Below the pieces are notes generated by a model, which did no database searches, was not told the DNA's origin, and saw nothing but the letters and a program-made list of their open reading frames with translations. Positions 1-8,353 of a DNA stretch of 64,000 nt are shown here, one piece after another. How positions within the stretch are numbered: the first letter of the stretch is position 1; every line of letters begins with the position of its first letter. Source of the DNA: Ottowia sp. SB7-C50 (GTDB lineage: Bacteria; Pseudomonadota; Gammaproteobacteria; Burkholderiales; Burkholderiaceae_C). The stretch spans positions 1,116,001-1,180,000 of the forward strand of contig NZ_CP136995.1 in NCBI RefSeq assembly GCF_033110285.1, in the 5' to 3' direction. A program made the translations under genes and the position numbers.

Positions 1-168
1 GGCCCAGGGGGTGACGTAGCCCGGCGCCACCACGCCGGCGTTGGCAAAGCTGGCGCCTTCGGCCACGCTGGCATGGCGTTCGAACACCGTGACCTGGTGG
101 CCGTCGGCGGCCAGTTCGTAGGCCGTGGTCACGCCGATGATGCCGGCGCCGAGGATGGCGATGTTCAT
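1..168 (-). CDS. dadA: D-amino-acid dehydrogenase, N-terminal fragment (runs off the window)
   Basis: Reading the minus strand from an ATG at 168 gives 56 residues with no stop. They begin with an FAD-binding Rossmann motif (GAGIIG, residues 7-12) and continue with [17 protein letters not shown]. The segment after the dinucleotide fold (SFANAG..PGY..PWA) is typical of the DadA family of FAD-dependent D-amino-acid dehydrogenases, which oxidise D-amino acids to keto acids at the membrane. Only the first eighth of a roughly 430-residue protein is present. It is divergent to rpsB. Another FAD-dependent deaminating oxidoreductase of the same fold is possible. Confidence 0.75.
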   Translation of the reverse strand, partial: MNIAILGAGIIGVTTAYELAADGHQVTVFERHASVAEGASFANAGVVAPGYVTPWA

Positions 169-272
169 GGACTGCGGGGAGGAGCGGGAGCGCGGCGGAT
201 TCTACGTGGACGCGCCGCACGGTCCTGGCCCGGCACCATGCCGGCGTGCGCGCTGCACGCACGGCCGACTGC

Positions 273-438
273 TATAATCCCATGGTTCTGCGCTTTGCGC
301 CTGCCTTACAAGGCGGTGCGCGCGGGGCAAATCGCAAACCAGCCGCGACGAGGTGTCGCCGCAGACCCTGGCCACAGGCGCTCTGCGTGTCGATTGAGGC
401 GGCTGGGTTTCAGACCCAACCTTGAGAAGGTAATTCCC
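273..438 (+). promoter_or_regulatory. rpsB promoter -10 box and leader
   Basis: A perfect TATAAT lies at 273-278; no good -35 is visible. Transcription from it gives a leader of about 150 nt before rpsB. The leader ends with a small hairpin (TGGGT 404-408 / ACCCA 414-418) and a GAGAAGG ribosome-binding site at 424-430, eight bases before the ATG. In enterobacteria S2 represses its own operon through the rpsB leader; whether this leader does so is inference. Confidence 0.5.
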
Positions 439-1194
439 ATGTCCGTGACCATGCGTCAAATGCTGGAAGCCGGTGTCCACTTCGGCCACCAGACCCGCTT
501 CTGGAACCCCAAGATGGCTCCGTTCATCTTCGGCCATCGCAACAAGATCCACATCATCAACCTGGAAAAATCGCTGCCGATGTTCCAGGACGCGCAGAAG
601 TTCGCCAAGCAACTGGCGGCCAACCGCGGCACCATCCTGTTCGTGGGCACCAAGCGCCAGGCGCGCGAGATCGTGGCCGAAGAGGCCCGTCGCGCCGGCA
701 TGCCCTACGTCGAGACGCGCTGGCTCGGCGGCATGCTGACCAACTTCAAGACCGTCAAGACCTCGCTCAAGCGCCTGAAGGACATGAAGGCCCAGCAGGA
801 AGCCGGCCTGGACAGCATGAGCAAGAAAGAGCAGCTCATGTTCTCGCGCGAGATGGAAAAGCTCGAAAAAGACATCGGCGGCATCCAGGACATGGGTGCG
901 CTGCCGGATGCCATCTTCATCATCGACGTCGGCTACCACAAGATCGCCGTGTCCGAAGCCAAGAAGCTGGGCATTCCGCTGATCGGCGTGGTCGATTCCA
1001 ACCACAACCCCGACGGCATCGACTACGTCATCCCCGGCAACGACGACTCGGCCAAGGCCGTGACGCTGTACGCCCGCGGCATGGCCGACGCCGTGCTGGA
1101 AGGCAAGGCCAACGCCGTCAACGACGTGATCAAGGCCGTGCAGGCCGAAGGCACCGACGAGTTCGTCGAAGTCGAGGACGCCAGCGCCGCCTGA
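439..1194 (+). CDS. rpsB: 30S ribosomal protein S2
   Basis: The 251-residue protein starts [20 protein letters not shown] and keeps the S2 signatures ([60 protein letters not shown]). S2 binds the 16S rRNA head-body junction late in 30S assembly and helps recruit S1. The ATG at 439 is chosen because it has a strong GAGAAGG site and matches family N-termini; the same frame stays open upstream to 73 but that stretch does not look like S2. It is followed by a terminator and then tsf, the usual rpsB-tsf arrangement. Confidence 0.97.
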   Translation: MSVTMRQMLEAGVHFGHQTRFWNPKMAPFIFGHRNKIHIINLEKSLPMFQDAQKFAKQLAANRGTILFVGTKRQAREIVAEEARRAGMPYVETRWLGGMLTNFKTVKTSLKRLKDMKAQQEAGLDSMSKKEQLMFSREMEKLEKDIGGIQDMGALPDAIFIIDVGYHKIAVSEAKKLGIPLIGVVDSNHNPDGIDYVIPGNDDSAKAVTLYARGMADAVLEGKANAVNDVIKAVQAEGTDEFVEVEDASAA

Positions 1195-1228
1195 CCCGGC
1201 TCACAGCCGCCTGACCGCGGCTGACGGC

Positions 1229-1253
1229 AAAGGGGGCGTCATGGCCCCTTTTT
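1229..1253 (+). terminator. intrinsic terminator between rpsB and tsf
   Basis: AAAGGGG (1229-1235) pairs with CCCCTTT (1245-1251) around a short loop and is followed by more Ts. It would uncouple part of rpsB transcription from tsf. Confidence 0.7.
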
Positions 1254-1325
1254 AATGTCCTGTTTTTTTGCGCGAGCGGCTCATGCGATCCGCTCCGCTT
1301 TCACCCACATCACCGGAGTAAACAC

Positions 1326-2210
1326 ATGGCAGCAATCACCGCAAGCATGGTCGCCGAACTGCGCGCCAAGACCGACGCACCCATGATGGAGTGCAAGAAG
1401 GCACTGACCGAGGCCGACGGCGACATGGCCAGGGCCGAAGAAATCCTGCGCGTCAAGCTGGGCACCAAGGCCGGCAAGGCCGCGAGCCGCGTGACGGCCG
1501 AAGGCGTGATCGCTGCCCATGTGGCCAGCGACGTGGGCGCCATGATCGAAGTCAACTGCGAAACCGACTTCGTGACCAAGAACGACATGTTCCTGAACAT
1601 GGCCGCCGCTGCCGCCAAGCTGGTGGCCGAGCAGAACCCGGCCGACGTCGCCGCCCTGGGCGCGCTGGCGTACAGCCAGGACGGCTACGGCCCCACGCTG
1701 GAAGACGTGCGCGTGGGCCTGATCGGCAAGATCGGCGAGAACATGAGCTTCCGCCGCTTCGTGCGCAAGGCCGGCAAGGTGGCCAGCTACGTGCACGGCA
1801 CGCGCATTGGCGTGCTGGTCGAGTATTCGGGCGATGAAGTGGCCGCCAAGGACGTGGCCATGCACGTGGCCGCCATGAAGCCCGTGGCCCTGACCAGCGC
1901 CAACGTGCCGGCCGAACTGATCGAGCGTGAGCGCAGCGTCGCCGCCGCCAAGGCGCAGGAATCCGGCAAGCCGGCCGACATCGCCGCCAAGATGGTCGAA
2001 GGCTCGGTGCAGAAGTACCTGAAGGAAGTCTCGCTGTTCAACCAGCCCTTCGTGAAGAACGACAAGCAGTCGGTCGAGCAGATGCTGAAGGAAAAAGGCA
2101 CGCAAGTGACCGGCTTCACGCTGTACGTGGTGGGCGAGGGCATCGAGAAGAAGCAGGACGACTTCGCCGCCGAGGTGGCTGCGCAGGTTGCTGCAGCGAG
2201 CAAGGCCTAA
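1326..2210 (+). CDS. tsf: translation elongation factor Ts
   Basis: The 294-residue product regenerates EF-Tu-GTP by nucleotide exchange in the cytoplasm. The N-terminal UBA-like domain with [12 protein letters not shown] is followed by the core signature [13 protein letters not shown] (about residues 75-87), which contacts the EF-Tu P-loop and switch region, then the coiled-coil part and the terminal helix. A GGAG site sits 8-9 bases before the ATG. Length matches the family (283-295 residues). Confidence 0.97.
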   Translation: MAAITASMVAELRAKTDAPMMECKKALTEADGDMARAEEILRVKLGTKAGKAASRVTAEGVIAAHVASDVGAMIEVNCETDFVTKNDMFLNMAAAAAKLVAEQNPADVAALGALAYSQDGYGPTLEDVRVGLIGKIGENMSFRRFVRKAGKVASYVHGTRIGVLVEYSGDEVAAKDVAMHVAAMKPVALTSANVPAELIERERSVAAAKAQESGKPADIAAKMVEGSVQKYLKEVSLFNQPFVKNDKQSVEQMLKEKGTQVTGFTLYVVGEGIEKKQDDFAAEVAAQVAAASKA

Positions 2211-2303
2211 CCCCCCCCTGAGGCGCTGACGCGCCTTCCCCCCTTTGCTTCGCAGGGGGGACGCCGCCACTGGCCGGCGCAGGTCCGGCCACGGCGGCCC
2301 CGT
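2211..2303. repeat. family A GC-rich intergenic repeat, copy 1
   Basis: It begins directly at the tsf stop: CCCCCTGAGGCGCTGACGCG, CCTTCCCCCC, a GGGGGGACGCCGC block, then a GGCCGG-rich inverted repeat. The same order of blocks recurs at 3673, 12749, 15605 (inverted), 23213 and 51755. It fills most of the tsf-pyrH gap. Confidence 0.75.
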
Positions 2304-2357
2304 CACCCCATTCCCGCGCGGTAGACTTCAGCGCGCCCCCTTTCGGAATCACTGCCG

Positions 2358-3080
2358 ATGACCAAAGCCAAACCTGCCCACAAGCGAATCCTGCTCAAGC
2401 TGTCCGGCGAAGCCTTGATGGGCGACGACGCGTTCGGCATCAACCGCGCCACCATCGAGCGCATCGTGGGCGAGATCGCTGAAGTGACGCGCATGGGCGT
2501 GCAGGTGGCGGTGGTGATTGGCGGCGGCAACATCTTTCGCGGCGTGGCGGGCGGATCGGCCGGCATGGACCGCGCCACCGCCGACTACATGGGCATGCTG
2601 GCCACGGTGATGAACGCACTGGCGCTGGCCGACGCCATGAACCACCAGGGCCTGACGGCGCGCGTGATGAGCGCCATCGGCATCGAGCAGGTGGTCGAGC
2701 CCTACGTGCGCCCCAAGGCGCTGCAGTACCTCGAAGAAGGCAAGGTCGTCGTGTTTGCCGCCGGCACCGGCAACCCGTTCTTCACCACCGACACCGCTGC
2801 CGCCCTGCGCGGGGCCGAGATCGGCGCCGAACTGGTGCTGAAGGCCACCAAGGTGGACGGCGTGTACACCGCCGACCCCAAGAAGGACCCCAAGGCCACG
2901 CGCTACACGAAGCTGAGCTTCGACGAGGCCATGACCCGCAACCTGGGCATCATGGACGCCACCGCCTTCGCCCTGTGCCGCGACCAGAAGCTGCCGATCA
3001 AGGTGTTCTCGATCTTCAAGCCCGGCGCGCTGAAAAACGTGGTGCAGGGCAGCGACGAGGGCACGCTGGTGCATGTCTGA
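2358..3080 (+). CDS. pyrH: uridylate kinase (UMP kinase)
   Basis: This 240-residue amino-acid-kinase-fold enzyme phosphorylates UMP to UDP in pyrimidine nucleotide synthesis; the bacterial form is hexameric and activated by GTP. Visible signatures are LKLSGEAL near residue 12, GGGNIFRG at about 55-62, [15 protein letters not shown] (UMP contact region), [15 protein letters not shown] and [17 protein letters not shown]. The start is the ATG at 2358. The gene lies between tsf and frr, the common proteobacterial order, with only 15 nt before frr. Confidence 0.97.
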   Translation: MTKAKPAHKRILLKLSGEALMGDDAFGINRATIERIVGEIAEVTRMGVQVAVVIGGGNIFRGVAGGSAGMDRATADYMGMLATVMNALALADAMNHQGLTARVMSAIGIEQVVEPYVRPKALQYLEEGKVVVFAAGTGNPFFTTDTAAALRGAEIGAELVLKATKVDGVYTADPKKDPKATRYTKLSFDEAMTRNLGIMDATAFALCRDQKLPIKVFSIFKPGALKNVVQGSDEGTLVHV

Positions 3081-3095
3081 CCAAGGAGTGATGCC

Positions 3096-3656
3096 ATGAC
3101 GATTGCCGACATCAAGAAGAACGCGCAGGCCAAGATGGAGCAGTCCATCGCCGCCTTCAAGAACAACCTGACCAAGATCCGCACCGGCCGCGCCAACCCC
3201 GCGCTGCTGGACACCATCCACGTCGAGTACTACGGCAACCATGTGCCGCTGTCGCAGGTGGCCAACGTGTCGCTGCTCGATGCCCGCACCATCAGCGTGC
3301 AGCCGTGGGAAAAGGGCATGGGCGCCAAGATCGAAAAGGCCATCCGCGAAAGCGACCTGGGCCTGAACCCGGCCAGCATGGGCGATCTGATCCGCGTGCC
3401 GATGCCGCCCATGAGCGAAGAGCGCCGCAAGGAGATGACCAAGATCGTGCGCGCCGAGGGCGAAAACGCCAAGATCGCCATCCGCAACCTGCGCCGCGAC
3501 GCCAACGAGGCGGTGAAGAAGCTGGTCAAGGACAAGGAAGCGACCGAGGACGACCAGAAGCGCACCGAAGCCGACGTCCAGAAGGCCACCGACAAGCACA
3601 TCGCCGAGATCGATGCGCTGGTGGTGGGCAAGGAAAAGGACATCATGGAGGTATGA
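3096..3656 (+). CDS. frr: ribosome recycling factor
   Basis: The 186-residue RRF acts with EF-G to split post-termination ribosomes. It carries the expected helical domain I segments ([15 protein letters not shown] [45 protein letters not shown]-type [18 protein letters not shown]) and the beta-rich domain II between them. An AAGGAG site precedes the ATG. Length is standard (185-186 residues). Confidence 0.97.
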   Translation: MTIADIKKNAQAKMEQSIAAFKNNLTKIRTGRANPALLDTIHVEYYGNHVPLSQVANVSLLDARTISVQPWEKGMGAKIEKAIRESDLGLNPASMGDLIRVPMPPMSEERRKEMTKIVRAEGENAKIAIRNLRRDANEAVKKLVKDKEATEDDQKRTEADVQKATDKHIAEIDALVVGKEKDIMEV

Positions 3657-3672
3657 CCCCCCCCGAACATTG

Positions 3673-3787
3673 CTCCCCCTGAGTCGCCTGCGGCGCCTTC
3701 CCCCTGAGGGGGACAACGCTGGTGCTCGGGGGAACCCCGAGCACGGCGTTCCCGAATGGCCTGCTCCGCGGCCATTCGGTTTTTTTG
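3673..3787. repeat. family A GC-rich intergenic repeat, copy 2
   Basis: It shows the full family layout: CTCCCCCTGAGTCGCCTGCG, GCGCCTTCCCCC, GGGGGACAACGCTGGT, an inverted GCTCGGGG/CCCCGAGC pair, CGGCGTTCC, then GGCCTGCTCCGCGGCC. Copy 3 at 12749 is nearly identical over its length. The tail forms the terminator annotated separately. Confidence 0.85.
3752..3786 (+). terminator. intrinsic terminator formed by the tail of repeat A copy 2
   Basis: CCGAATGGCC (3752-3761) pairs perfectly with GGCCATTCGG (3770-3779) around an 8-base loop and is followed by seven Ts. This is a textbook terminator for the rpsB-frr block and would separate it from uppS. Confidence 0.85.
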
Positions 3788-3819
3788 GTCGGGCTGGGCC
3801 AGTGCAGTCGGGTTTTGCT

Positions 3820-3856
3820 CCCTCTCCCGCTGGCGGGAGAGGGTTGGGGTGAGGGG
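3820..3856. repeat. short palindromic repeat (CTCTCCCGC/GCGGGAGAG type)
   Basis: CCCTCTCCCGC (3820-3830) and GCGGGAGAGGG (3833-3843) form an 11-bp inverted repeat followed by TTGGGGTGAGGG. This pattern is common as an intergenic repeat in proteobacteria. It occurs once here. Confidence 0.6.
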
Positions 3857-3877
3857 CAGTGGTCGCAAGGCTGATCA

Positions 3878-3920
3878 CTATAAAAATAGTAGCTGCTTGC
3901 GCATGATGGACAAGCGCTGA
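3878..3920 (+). repeat. family B short repeat, intergenic copy before uppS
   Basis: It contains CTATAAAAATAGTAGCTGCT, TGCGCA and ATGGACAAGCGCTGA. This copy is used here as the reference for the family: an AT-rich palindrome, AGCTGCTTGCGCA, then GACAAGCGCTGA. Confidence 0.8.
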
Positions 3921-3946
3921 CCGCCAATTTCTTTCATATTCCGTTG

Positions 3947-4669
3947 ATGACATCGCCGTCCGCTGCCATGCCGCATCACATTGCCATCGTCATGGATGGC
4001 AATGGGCGTTGGGCCAAGCGTCGGCTGATGCCGCGCATTGCGGGGCATCGCCAGGGCGTGGAGTCGCTGCGGCGCTGCATTCGCGCCTGCGCCGAGCGCG
4101 GGGTGGGGGTGCTGACGGTGTTTGCGTTCTCGTCGGAGAACTGGAACCGGCCCGAGGAAGAGGTCAGTGGCCTGATGGAACTGATGGGCAAGGCGCTGAC
4201 GCGCGAGGTGCCGGAGTTGCGCAAGGGCGGCATCCGCCTGCATTTCGTGGGCGATCGCGGCGGGCTGTCCGAGCGCATGCAGCGCGGCCTGGCGCAGGCC
4301 GAGGCCGATACCGCCGACAATGGGCGCATGGTGCTGAATGTGTGCTTCAACTACGGCGGGCGCTGGGACATCGCGCAGGCGGCGTCCAAGCTGGTCGCGC
4401 GCGGCGAACCCATCACCGAGGCCGCGCTGGACCGCGCGATGGCGCTGGCGCACGTGGCCGACCCGGATCTGCTGATCCGCACCGGCGGCGAGCAGCGCAT
4501 CAGCAACTTCCTGCTGTGGCAGTGCGCCTACAGCGAACTGTATTTCAGCGACCGGCTCTGGCCCGACTTCGACGAGGCCGCGCTGGACGAGGCGCTGGCC
4601 TCGTATGCGGCGCGCGAGCGGCGCTTCGGGCAGACCTCCGAGCAGGTCGCGCGCGTCGCCGCGGGCTGA
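3947..4669 (+). CDS. uppS: undecaprenyl diphosphate synthase (cis-prenyltransferase)
   Basis: The 240-residue enzyme condenses isopentenyl diphosphate onto farnesyl diphosphate to make the C55 carrier for peptidoglycan and LPS. HIAIVMDGNGRWAK (residues 11-24) holds the essential Asp17; other conserved segments are GHRQG, VFAFSSENWNRP, RPEEEV, CFNYGGRWDI and DPDLLIRTGGEQRISNFLLWQCAYSEL. ATG 3947 is used; an in-frame TTG directly before it (3944) is the alternative. No strong ribosome-binding site is visible. cdsA follows after 14 nt. Confidence 0.95.
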   Translation: MTSPSAAMPHHIAIVMDGNGRWAKRRLMPRIAGHRQGVESLRRCIRACAERGVGVLTVFAFSSENWNRPEEEVSGLMELMGKALTREVPELRKGGIRLHFVGDRGGLSERMQRGLAQAEADTADNGRMVLNVCFNYGGRWDIAQAASKLVARGEPITEAALDRAMALAHVADPDLLIRTGGEQRISNFLLWQCAYSELYFSDRLWPDFDEAALDEALASYAARERRFGQTSEQVARVAAG

Positions 4670-4683
4670 AAGGGCGCCACACC

Positions 4684-5544
4684 GTGCTGTTGCCACGCGT
4701 CATCACCGCTCTGGTGCTGCTGGCCATTCTGCTGCCGGCGCTGTTCGCCGCGTCGCCCACCCCGTTCATTGCGCTGTCGCTGGTGCTGATCGCTGCGGCG
4801 GCGTGGGAGTGGGCGCGGCTCAACCAGGTGCGCGGCGCGGGCGCGCTCGCCACCGGCGCGCTGTGTGCCGTGCTGTGCGCGGGCCTGTGGTGGGGCGGCG
4901 CGGTGGACCGGCACTTGCCGTGGCTGTGGGCCGGGGCCGCGTTGCTGTGGGTGCTGGGCGGCGGCTGGCTGCTGGCGCGCGGGGTGGCCGGCTGGCCCCA
5001 GGTGCCGCGTGCCCTGCGCTGGGCTGGCGGCGTGCTGGCACTGGCGATGGCCTGGCTGGCGATGGCGCAGGCGCGGCGCATCGGTGTCAATTTTCTGCTG
5101 TCGGTGCTGGTGCTGGTGTGGGCGGCCGACGTGTTTGCCTATTTCTTTGGGCGCGCGCTGGGCGGCAGGCTGACGGGCGGTCGCAAGTTGGCGCCGGCCA
5201 TCAGCCCCGGCAAGAGCTGGGAAGGCGTGTGGGGCGGCATGCTGGGCGTGCTGCTGGTCGGCATTGCATGGGTATGGGCTGACAGCGCTTACCAGACGGG
5301 CGCTGCCAGCCTGTACACCCGGCTGTATCAGTCCAGCGCGCTGCTGTTGGTGCTGGGCGGTCTGTTCCTGGCGGCGATGAGCGTGGTGGGCGACCTGATC
5401 GAATCGCTGGTCAAGCGCAGTGCGGGCATGAAGGATTCCAGCCGTCTGCTGCCGGGGCATGGCGGTGTGCTCGACCGCATCGACGCGTTGTTGCCCGTGT
5501 TGCCGTTGGCGATGCTGCTGGTGTCGCTGAAGGACGGGCTGTGA
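4684..5544 (+). CDS. cdsA: phosphatidate cytidylyltransferase (CDP-diglyceride synthase)
   Basis: The 286-residue membrane protein makes CDP-diacylglycerol from CTP and phosphatidic acid, the branch point of phospholipid synthesis. About eight hydrophobic segments are seen. The C-terminal family signature is present in the pattern SLVKRSAGMKDSSRLLPGHG followed by GVLDRIDALL, and ISPGKSWEG is conserved before it. The start is taken as GTG 4684, just after the uppS stop; the frame is open further upstream but overlaps uppS. The stop overlaps the dxr start (GTGA). Confidence 0.93.
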   Translation: MLLPRVITALVLLAILLPALFAASPTPFIALSLVLIAAAAWEWARLNQVRGAGALATGALCAVLCAGLWWGGAVDRHLPWLWAGAALLWVLGGGWLLARGVAGWPQVPRALRWAGGVLALAMAWLAMAQARRIGVNFLLSVLVLVWAADVFAYFFGRALGGRLTGGRKLAPAISPGKSWEGVWGGMLGVLLVGIAWVWADSAYQTGAASLYTRLYQSSALLLVLGGLFLAAMSVVGDLIESLVKRSAGMKDSSRLLPGHGGVLDRIDALLPVLPLAMLLVSLKDGL

Positions 5545-6734
5545 GCCGGTTGCGCGTGGCGGTGCTCGGCTCCACCGGGTCGATCGGCACGAATACCCTC
5601 GATGTGATTGCGCGGCATCCGGACCGCTTTGAAGTGGTGGCGCTGGCCGCCGCCACCCAGGTCGACCTGATGCTGGCGCAGTGCGCGCGCTTCAAGCCGC
5701 GCGTGGCCGTGATGGCCAGCGCGCCGCACGCGCTCGAACTGGACCGAAAAATCAAGCTGGAAGGCCTGCCGACGCAGGTTGATCTTGCGCCTGACGCTAT
5801 TGAAATAGTAGCGTCCTGCGATGACGTGGATGCCGTGATGGCCGCCATCGTCGGCGCCGCCGGCCTGGCGCCGTGCCTGGCTGCGGCACGCGCGGGCAAG
5901 CGCCTGTTGCTGGCCAACAAGGAGGCGCTGGTCGTCGGCGGCGACGTGTTCATGCGCGCGGTGGCCGAAGGCGGGGCGACGCTGCTGCCCATCGACAGCG
6001 AGCACTCCGCCATCTTCCAGTCCCTGCCCGACGACCCAGCCACCTGGGCGCAGCGCATCGACCGCATCATCCTCACCGCGTCGGGCGGCCCATTTCGCAC
6101 CCGCGCGCCGTCCAGCCTGCGCGACGTGACCCCCAGCCAGGCCTGCGCGCACCCCAACTGGGTGATGGGCCGCAAGATCTCGGTCGATTCGGCCACCATG
6201 ATGAACAAGGCGCTGGAGGTCATCGAGGCGCGCTACCTGTTTGGCGTGTCGCCCGACCAGCTTGACGTAGTGATCCACCCGCAAAGCGTCATCCACTCGA
6301 TGGTGCAGTACAAGGATACCTCGGTCGTGGCCCAACTGGGCACGCCCGACATGCGCGTGCCCATCGCGTACGGGCTGTCGTGGCCCGACCGCATCGAGTC
6401 CGGCGCCCAGGCGCTGGATTTCCGCGGCCTGCAGAACCTGACGTTTGAAGCCATCGACAGCGAGGACCATCGCCAGCGCTACCCCGGCCTGGCGCTGGCT
6501 TGGGAAGCGCTGCGGGCTGAGCCGGGCACCTGCGCGGTGCTGAACGCCGCCAACGAAGTGGCCGTAGCGGCTTTTCTGGACGGCGCAATCCGCTTCGACC
6601 AGATCCACGCCGTCAACCGTGCCACACTCGATGCGGTGGCGCCGCGCACGCCCGACGGGCTGCAGGCGCTGCTCGAACTCGATGGCCGCGCGCGCGGCGC
6701 CGCCGCTGCGTGCGTGCGCCGCGTCGCCGGCTGA
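5541..6734 (+). CDS. dxr: 1-deoxy-D-xylulose 5-phosphate reductoisomerase
   Basis: The 397-residue enzyme converts DXP to MEP with NADPH, the first committed step of the MEP isoprenoid pathway. It has the N-terminal NADPH motif GSTGSIGTNTL (residues 9-19), LANKEALV, PIDSEHSAIFQ (metal/substrate site), TASGGPFR, HPNWVMGRKISVDSATMMNK and the C-terminal helical domain. GTG start, four-base overlap with cdsA. An insert-like AT-rich segment at about 5783-5815 (residues near DAIEIVAS) resembles family B. Confidence 0.96.
   Translation: MSRLRVAVLGSTGSIGTNTLDVIARHPDRFEVVALAAATQVDLMLAQCARFKPRVAVMASAPHALELDRKIKLEGLPTQVDLAPDAIEIVASCDDVDAVMAAIVGAAGLAPCLAAARAGKRLLLANKEALVVGGDVFMRAVAEGGATLLPIDSEHSAIFQSLPDDPATWAQRIDRIILTASGGPFRTRAPSSLRDVTPSQACAHPNWVMGRKISVDSATMMNKALEVIEARYLFGVSPDQLDVVIHPQSVIHSMVQYKDTSVVAQLGTPDMRVPIAYGLSWPDRIESGAQALDFRGLQNLTFEAIDSEDHRQRYPGLALAWEALRAEPGTCAVLNAANEVAVAAFLDGAIRFDQIHAVNRATLDAVAPRTPDGLQALLELDGRARGAAAACVRRVAG
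5783..5815 (-). repeat. possible family B remnant inside dxr
   Basis: TCTTGCGCCTGACGCTATTG followed by AAATAGTAGCG is AT-rich against its surroundings and carries the GCTATT..AATAGTAGC palindrome of family B. It is in frame and encodes part of LAPDAIEIVA. The GACAAGCGC half is not convincing. Confidence 0.4.
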
Positions 6735-6764
6735 TTTTTTGGCCTCTGGGAGGGGCTCCACGGC

Positions 6765-8138
6765 ATGTTGCTGACCCTGATTGCCTTCATCGCTGCGCTG
6801 GCTCTGCTGATCGCCATACACGAATGGGGCCACTACCGCATGGCGGTGGCCTGCGGCGTCAAGGTGCTGCGCTTTTCGGTCGGCTTCGGCAAGACCATTG
6901 CGCGCTTCAAGCCCAAGCACCAGCGCCCGGGCCAGGACACCGAATTCGTCATCGGCATGCTGCCCCTGGGCGGCTACGTCAGGATGCTGGACGAGCGCGA
7001 AGCCCCGGTGGACGAGGGCGAGCGGCACCTGGCCTTCAACACACAGCCGCTGAAGAAGCGCGCGCTCATCGTCGCCGCCGGGCCGGCGGCCAATCTGGTG
7101 CTGGCTGTGCTGCTGTACGCGCTGGTCAACTGGATCGGTGTCGACGAGCCGCGCGCCATCCTGTCGCCGCCGGTGGCCGGCTCGCTGGCCGACAAGGCCG
7201 GCCTGCAGGCCGGTGATGTAGTGCGCCAGGCCGCGCTGGCGGGTGACGAACTGGAGCCGGTGGCGTCCTTCGACTCTCTGCGCTGGGTGCTGACGCGCGC
7301 CGCGCTGGACGGGCAGGACGTGGTGGTCGACGTGGTGCGCGGGGACGGGCGGGGCCGCGAAGTGAAGCTGCCGCTGTCGTCATTGACCCTGCGCGAACCC
7401 GATGCGCGGCTGTTCCGCGCCATTGGCATCGTCTCGCCGCTGAGCCGGCCCGTCATGGGCGAGGTCATGTCGGGCGGCGCCGCCCAGAAGGCGGGCCTGC
7501 GCCAGGGCGATGTCGTGCGCCGTGTCGGCCTCACCGAGGTCACCGACGGGCAACAGTTGCGCGAGCTGATTCGTGCCAGCGGGCAGTCTGGCCGCGCCGC
7601 CGCCGCCGAATGGCAGGTCGAGCGCGCCGGCCGGCTGCTGAGCCTGACCGTGCAGCCCGACGTTCAGCACGACAAGGGCCAGCCCGTGGGCCGCATTGGC
7701 GCCTACGTTGGCGCCATGCCCGAGATGGTGACCGTGCGCCAGGGGCCGCTGGACGGCCTGTGTAGCGGCGCCGTCAGGGTGTGGGAAGTGTCCACGCTGT
7801 CGCTCAAGCTGCTGGGTCGCATGCTGATGGGCGAGCTGTCGCTGAAGAACCTGAGCGGGCCGATCGCCATCGCCGACTACGCCGGCAAGTCGGCCAGCCA
7901 GGGGCTGACGTATTACCTGGCCTTCCTGGCGTTCATCAGCGTGAGCCTGGGCGTGCTCAACCTGCTGCCCGTGCCCGTCCTCGACGGAGGACACCTGATG
8001 TATTATCTTTGGGAGGCGGTGACGGGGCGGCCCGTCTCCGGCGTGTGGCTGGAGCGACTCCAATACGTGGGCATGTCGGTGCTGCTGGCCATGATGGCCA
8101 TCGCGATGGTCAACGACATCGCGGGCCGGCTGGGCTGA
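6765..8138 (+). CDS. rseP: intramembrane site-2 zinc metalloprotease RseP
   Basis: The 457-residue inner-membrane protease cleaves anti-sigma factor RseA-type substrates and remnant signal peptides. The zinc motif HEWGH is at residues 19-23 in the first transmembrane helix, and the third ligand lies in NLLPVPVLDGGHL (Asp407). Two PDZ-like regions lie between (around SPPVAGSLADKAGLQAGD and SGGAAQKAGLRQGD). A GGGAGGGG site precedes the ATG. It sits between dxr and bamA as in many proteobacteria. Confidence 0.95.
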   Translation: MLLTLIAFIAALALLIAIHEWGHYRMAVACGVKVLRFSVGFGKTIARFKPKHQRPGQDTEFVIGMLPLGGYVRMLDEREAPVDEGERHLAFNTQPLKKRALIVAAGPAANLVLAVLLYALVNWIGVDEPRAILSPPVAGSLADKAGLQAGDVVRQAALAGDELEPVASFDSLRWVLTRAALDGQDVVVDVVRGDGRGREVKLPLSSLTLREPDARLFRAIGIVSPLSRPVMGEVMSGGAAQKAGLRQGDVVRRVGLTEVTDGQQLRELIRASGQSGRAAAAEWQVERAGRLLSLTVQPDVQHDKGQPVGRIGAYVGAMPEMVTVRQGPLDGLCSGAVRVWEVSTLSLKLLGRMLMGELSLKNLSGPIAIADYAGKSASQGLTYYLAFLAFISVSLGVLNLLPVPVLDGGHLMYYLWEAVTGRPVSGVWLERLQYVGMSVLLAMMAIAMVNDIAGRLG

Positions 8139-8162
8139 TCGACAGGGACTCCTCCTTGGCCC

Positions 8163-8327
8163 TAGTGTCCTGAATTGCAAATTCGTTGAATGAATCTGCC
8201 GACAATCACCGCCATGCGGCGTTGCAAAGCCTCGCGATACCACGTGGTATCGCTGCGTTTTGCGCCTTGCCTGACGGCGATTTCGACCGATTCATTTTTT
8301 CAACGAACTTGCAACCCAGGCCACTAG
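8163..8327. mobile_element. MITE-like palindromic element with CTAG flanks
   Basis: A 157-bp imperfect palindrome (8167-8323) is centred on ATACCACGTGGTAT near 8245. Its terminal 24 bases match as inverted repeats at 20 of 24 positions (left TGTCCTGAATTGCAAATTCG..., right end reading the same way on the other strand as TGGCCTGGGTTGCAAGTTCG...). It is bounded on both sides by CTAG (8163-8166 and 8324-8327). It has no gene, so it would depend on a transposase elsewhere; a 4-bp CTAG-like target duplication fits IS5-type elements (inference). It ends 26 bp before the bamA ATG. Confidence 0.75.
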
Positions 8328-8353
8328 GTGGCCGCCGTTCTTCCAAAGCATTC

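Noticed and set aside
73..438. N-terminal extension of RpsB to 73
   Set aside because: The extension covers the promoter and leader, has no similarity to S2, and overlaps the divergent dadA gene.
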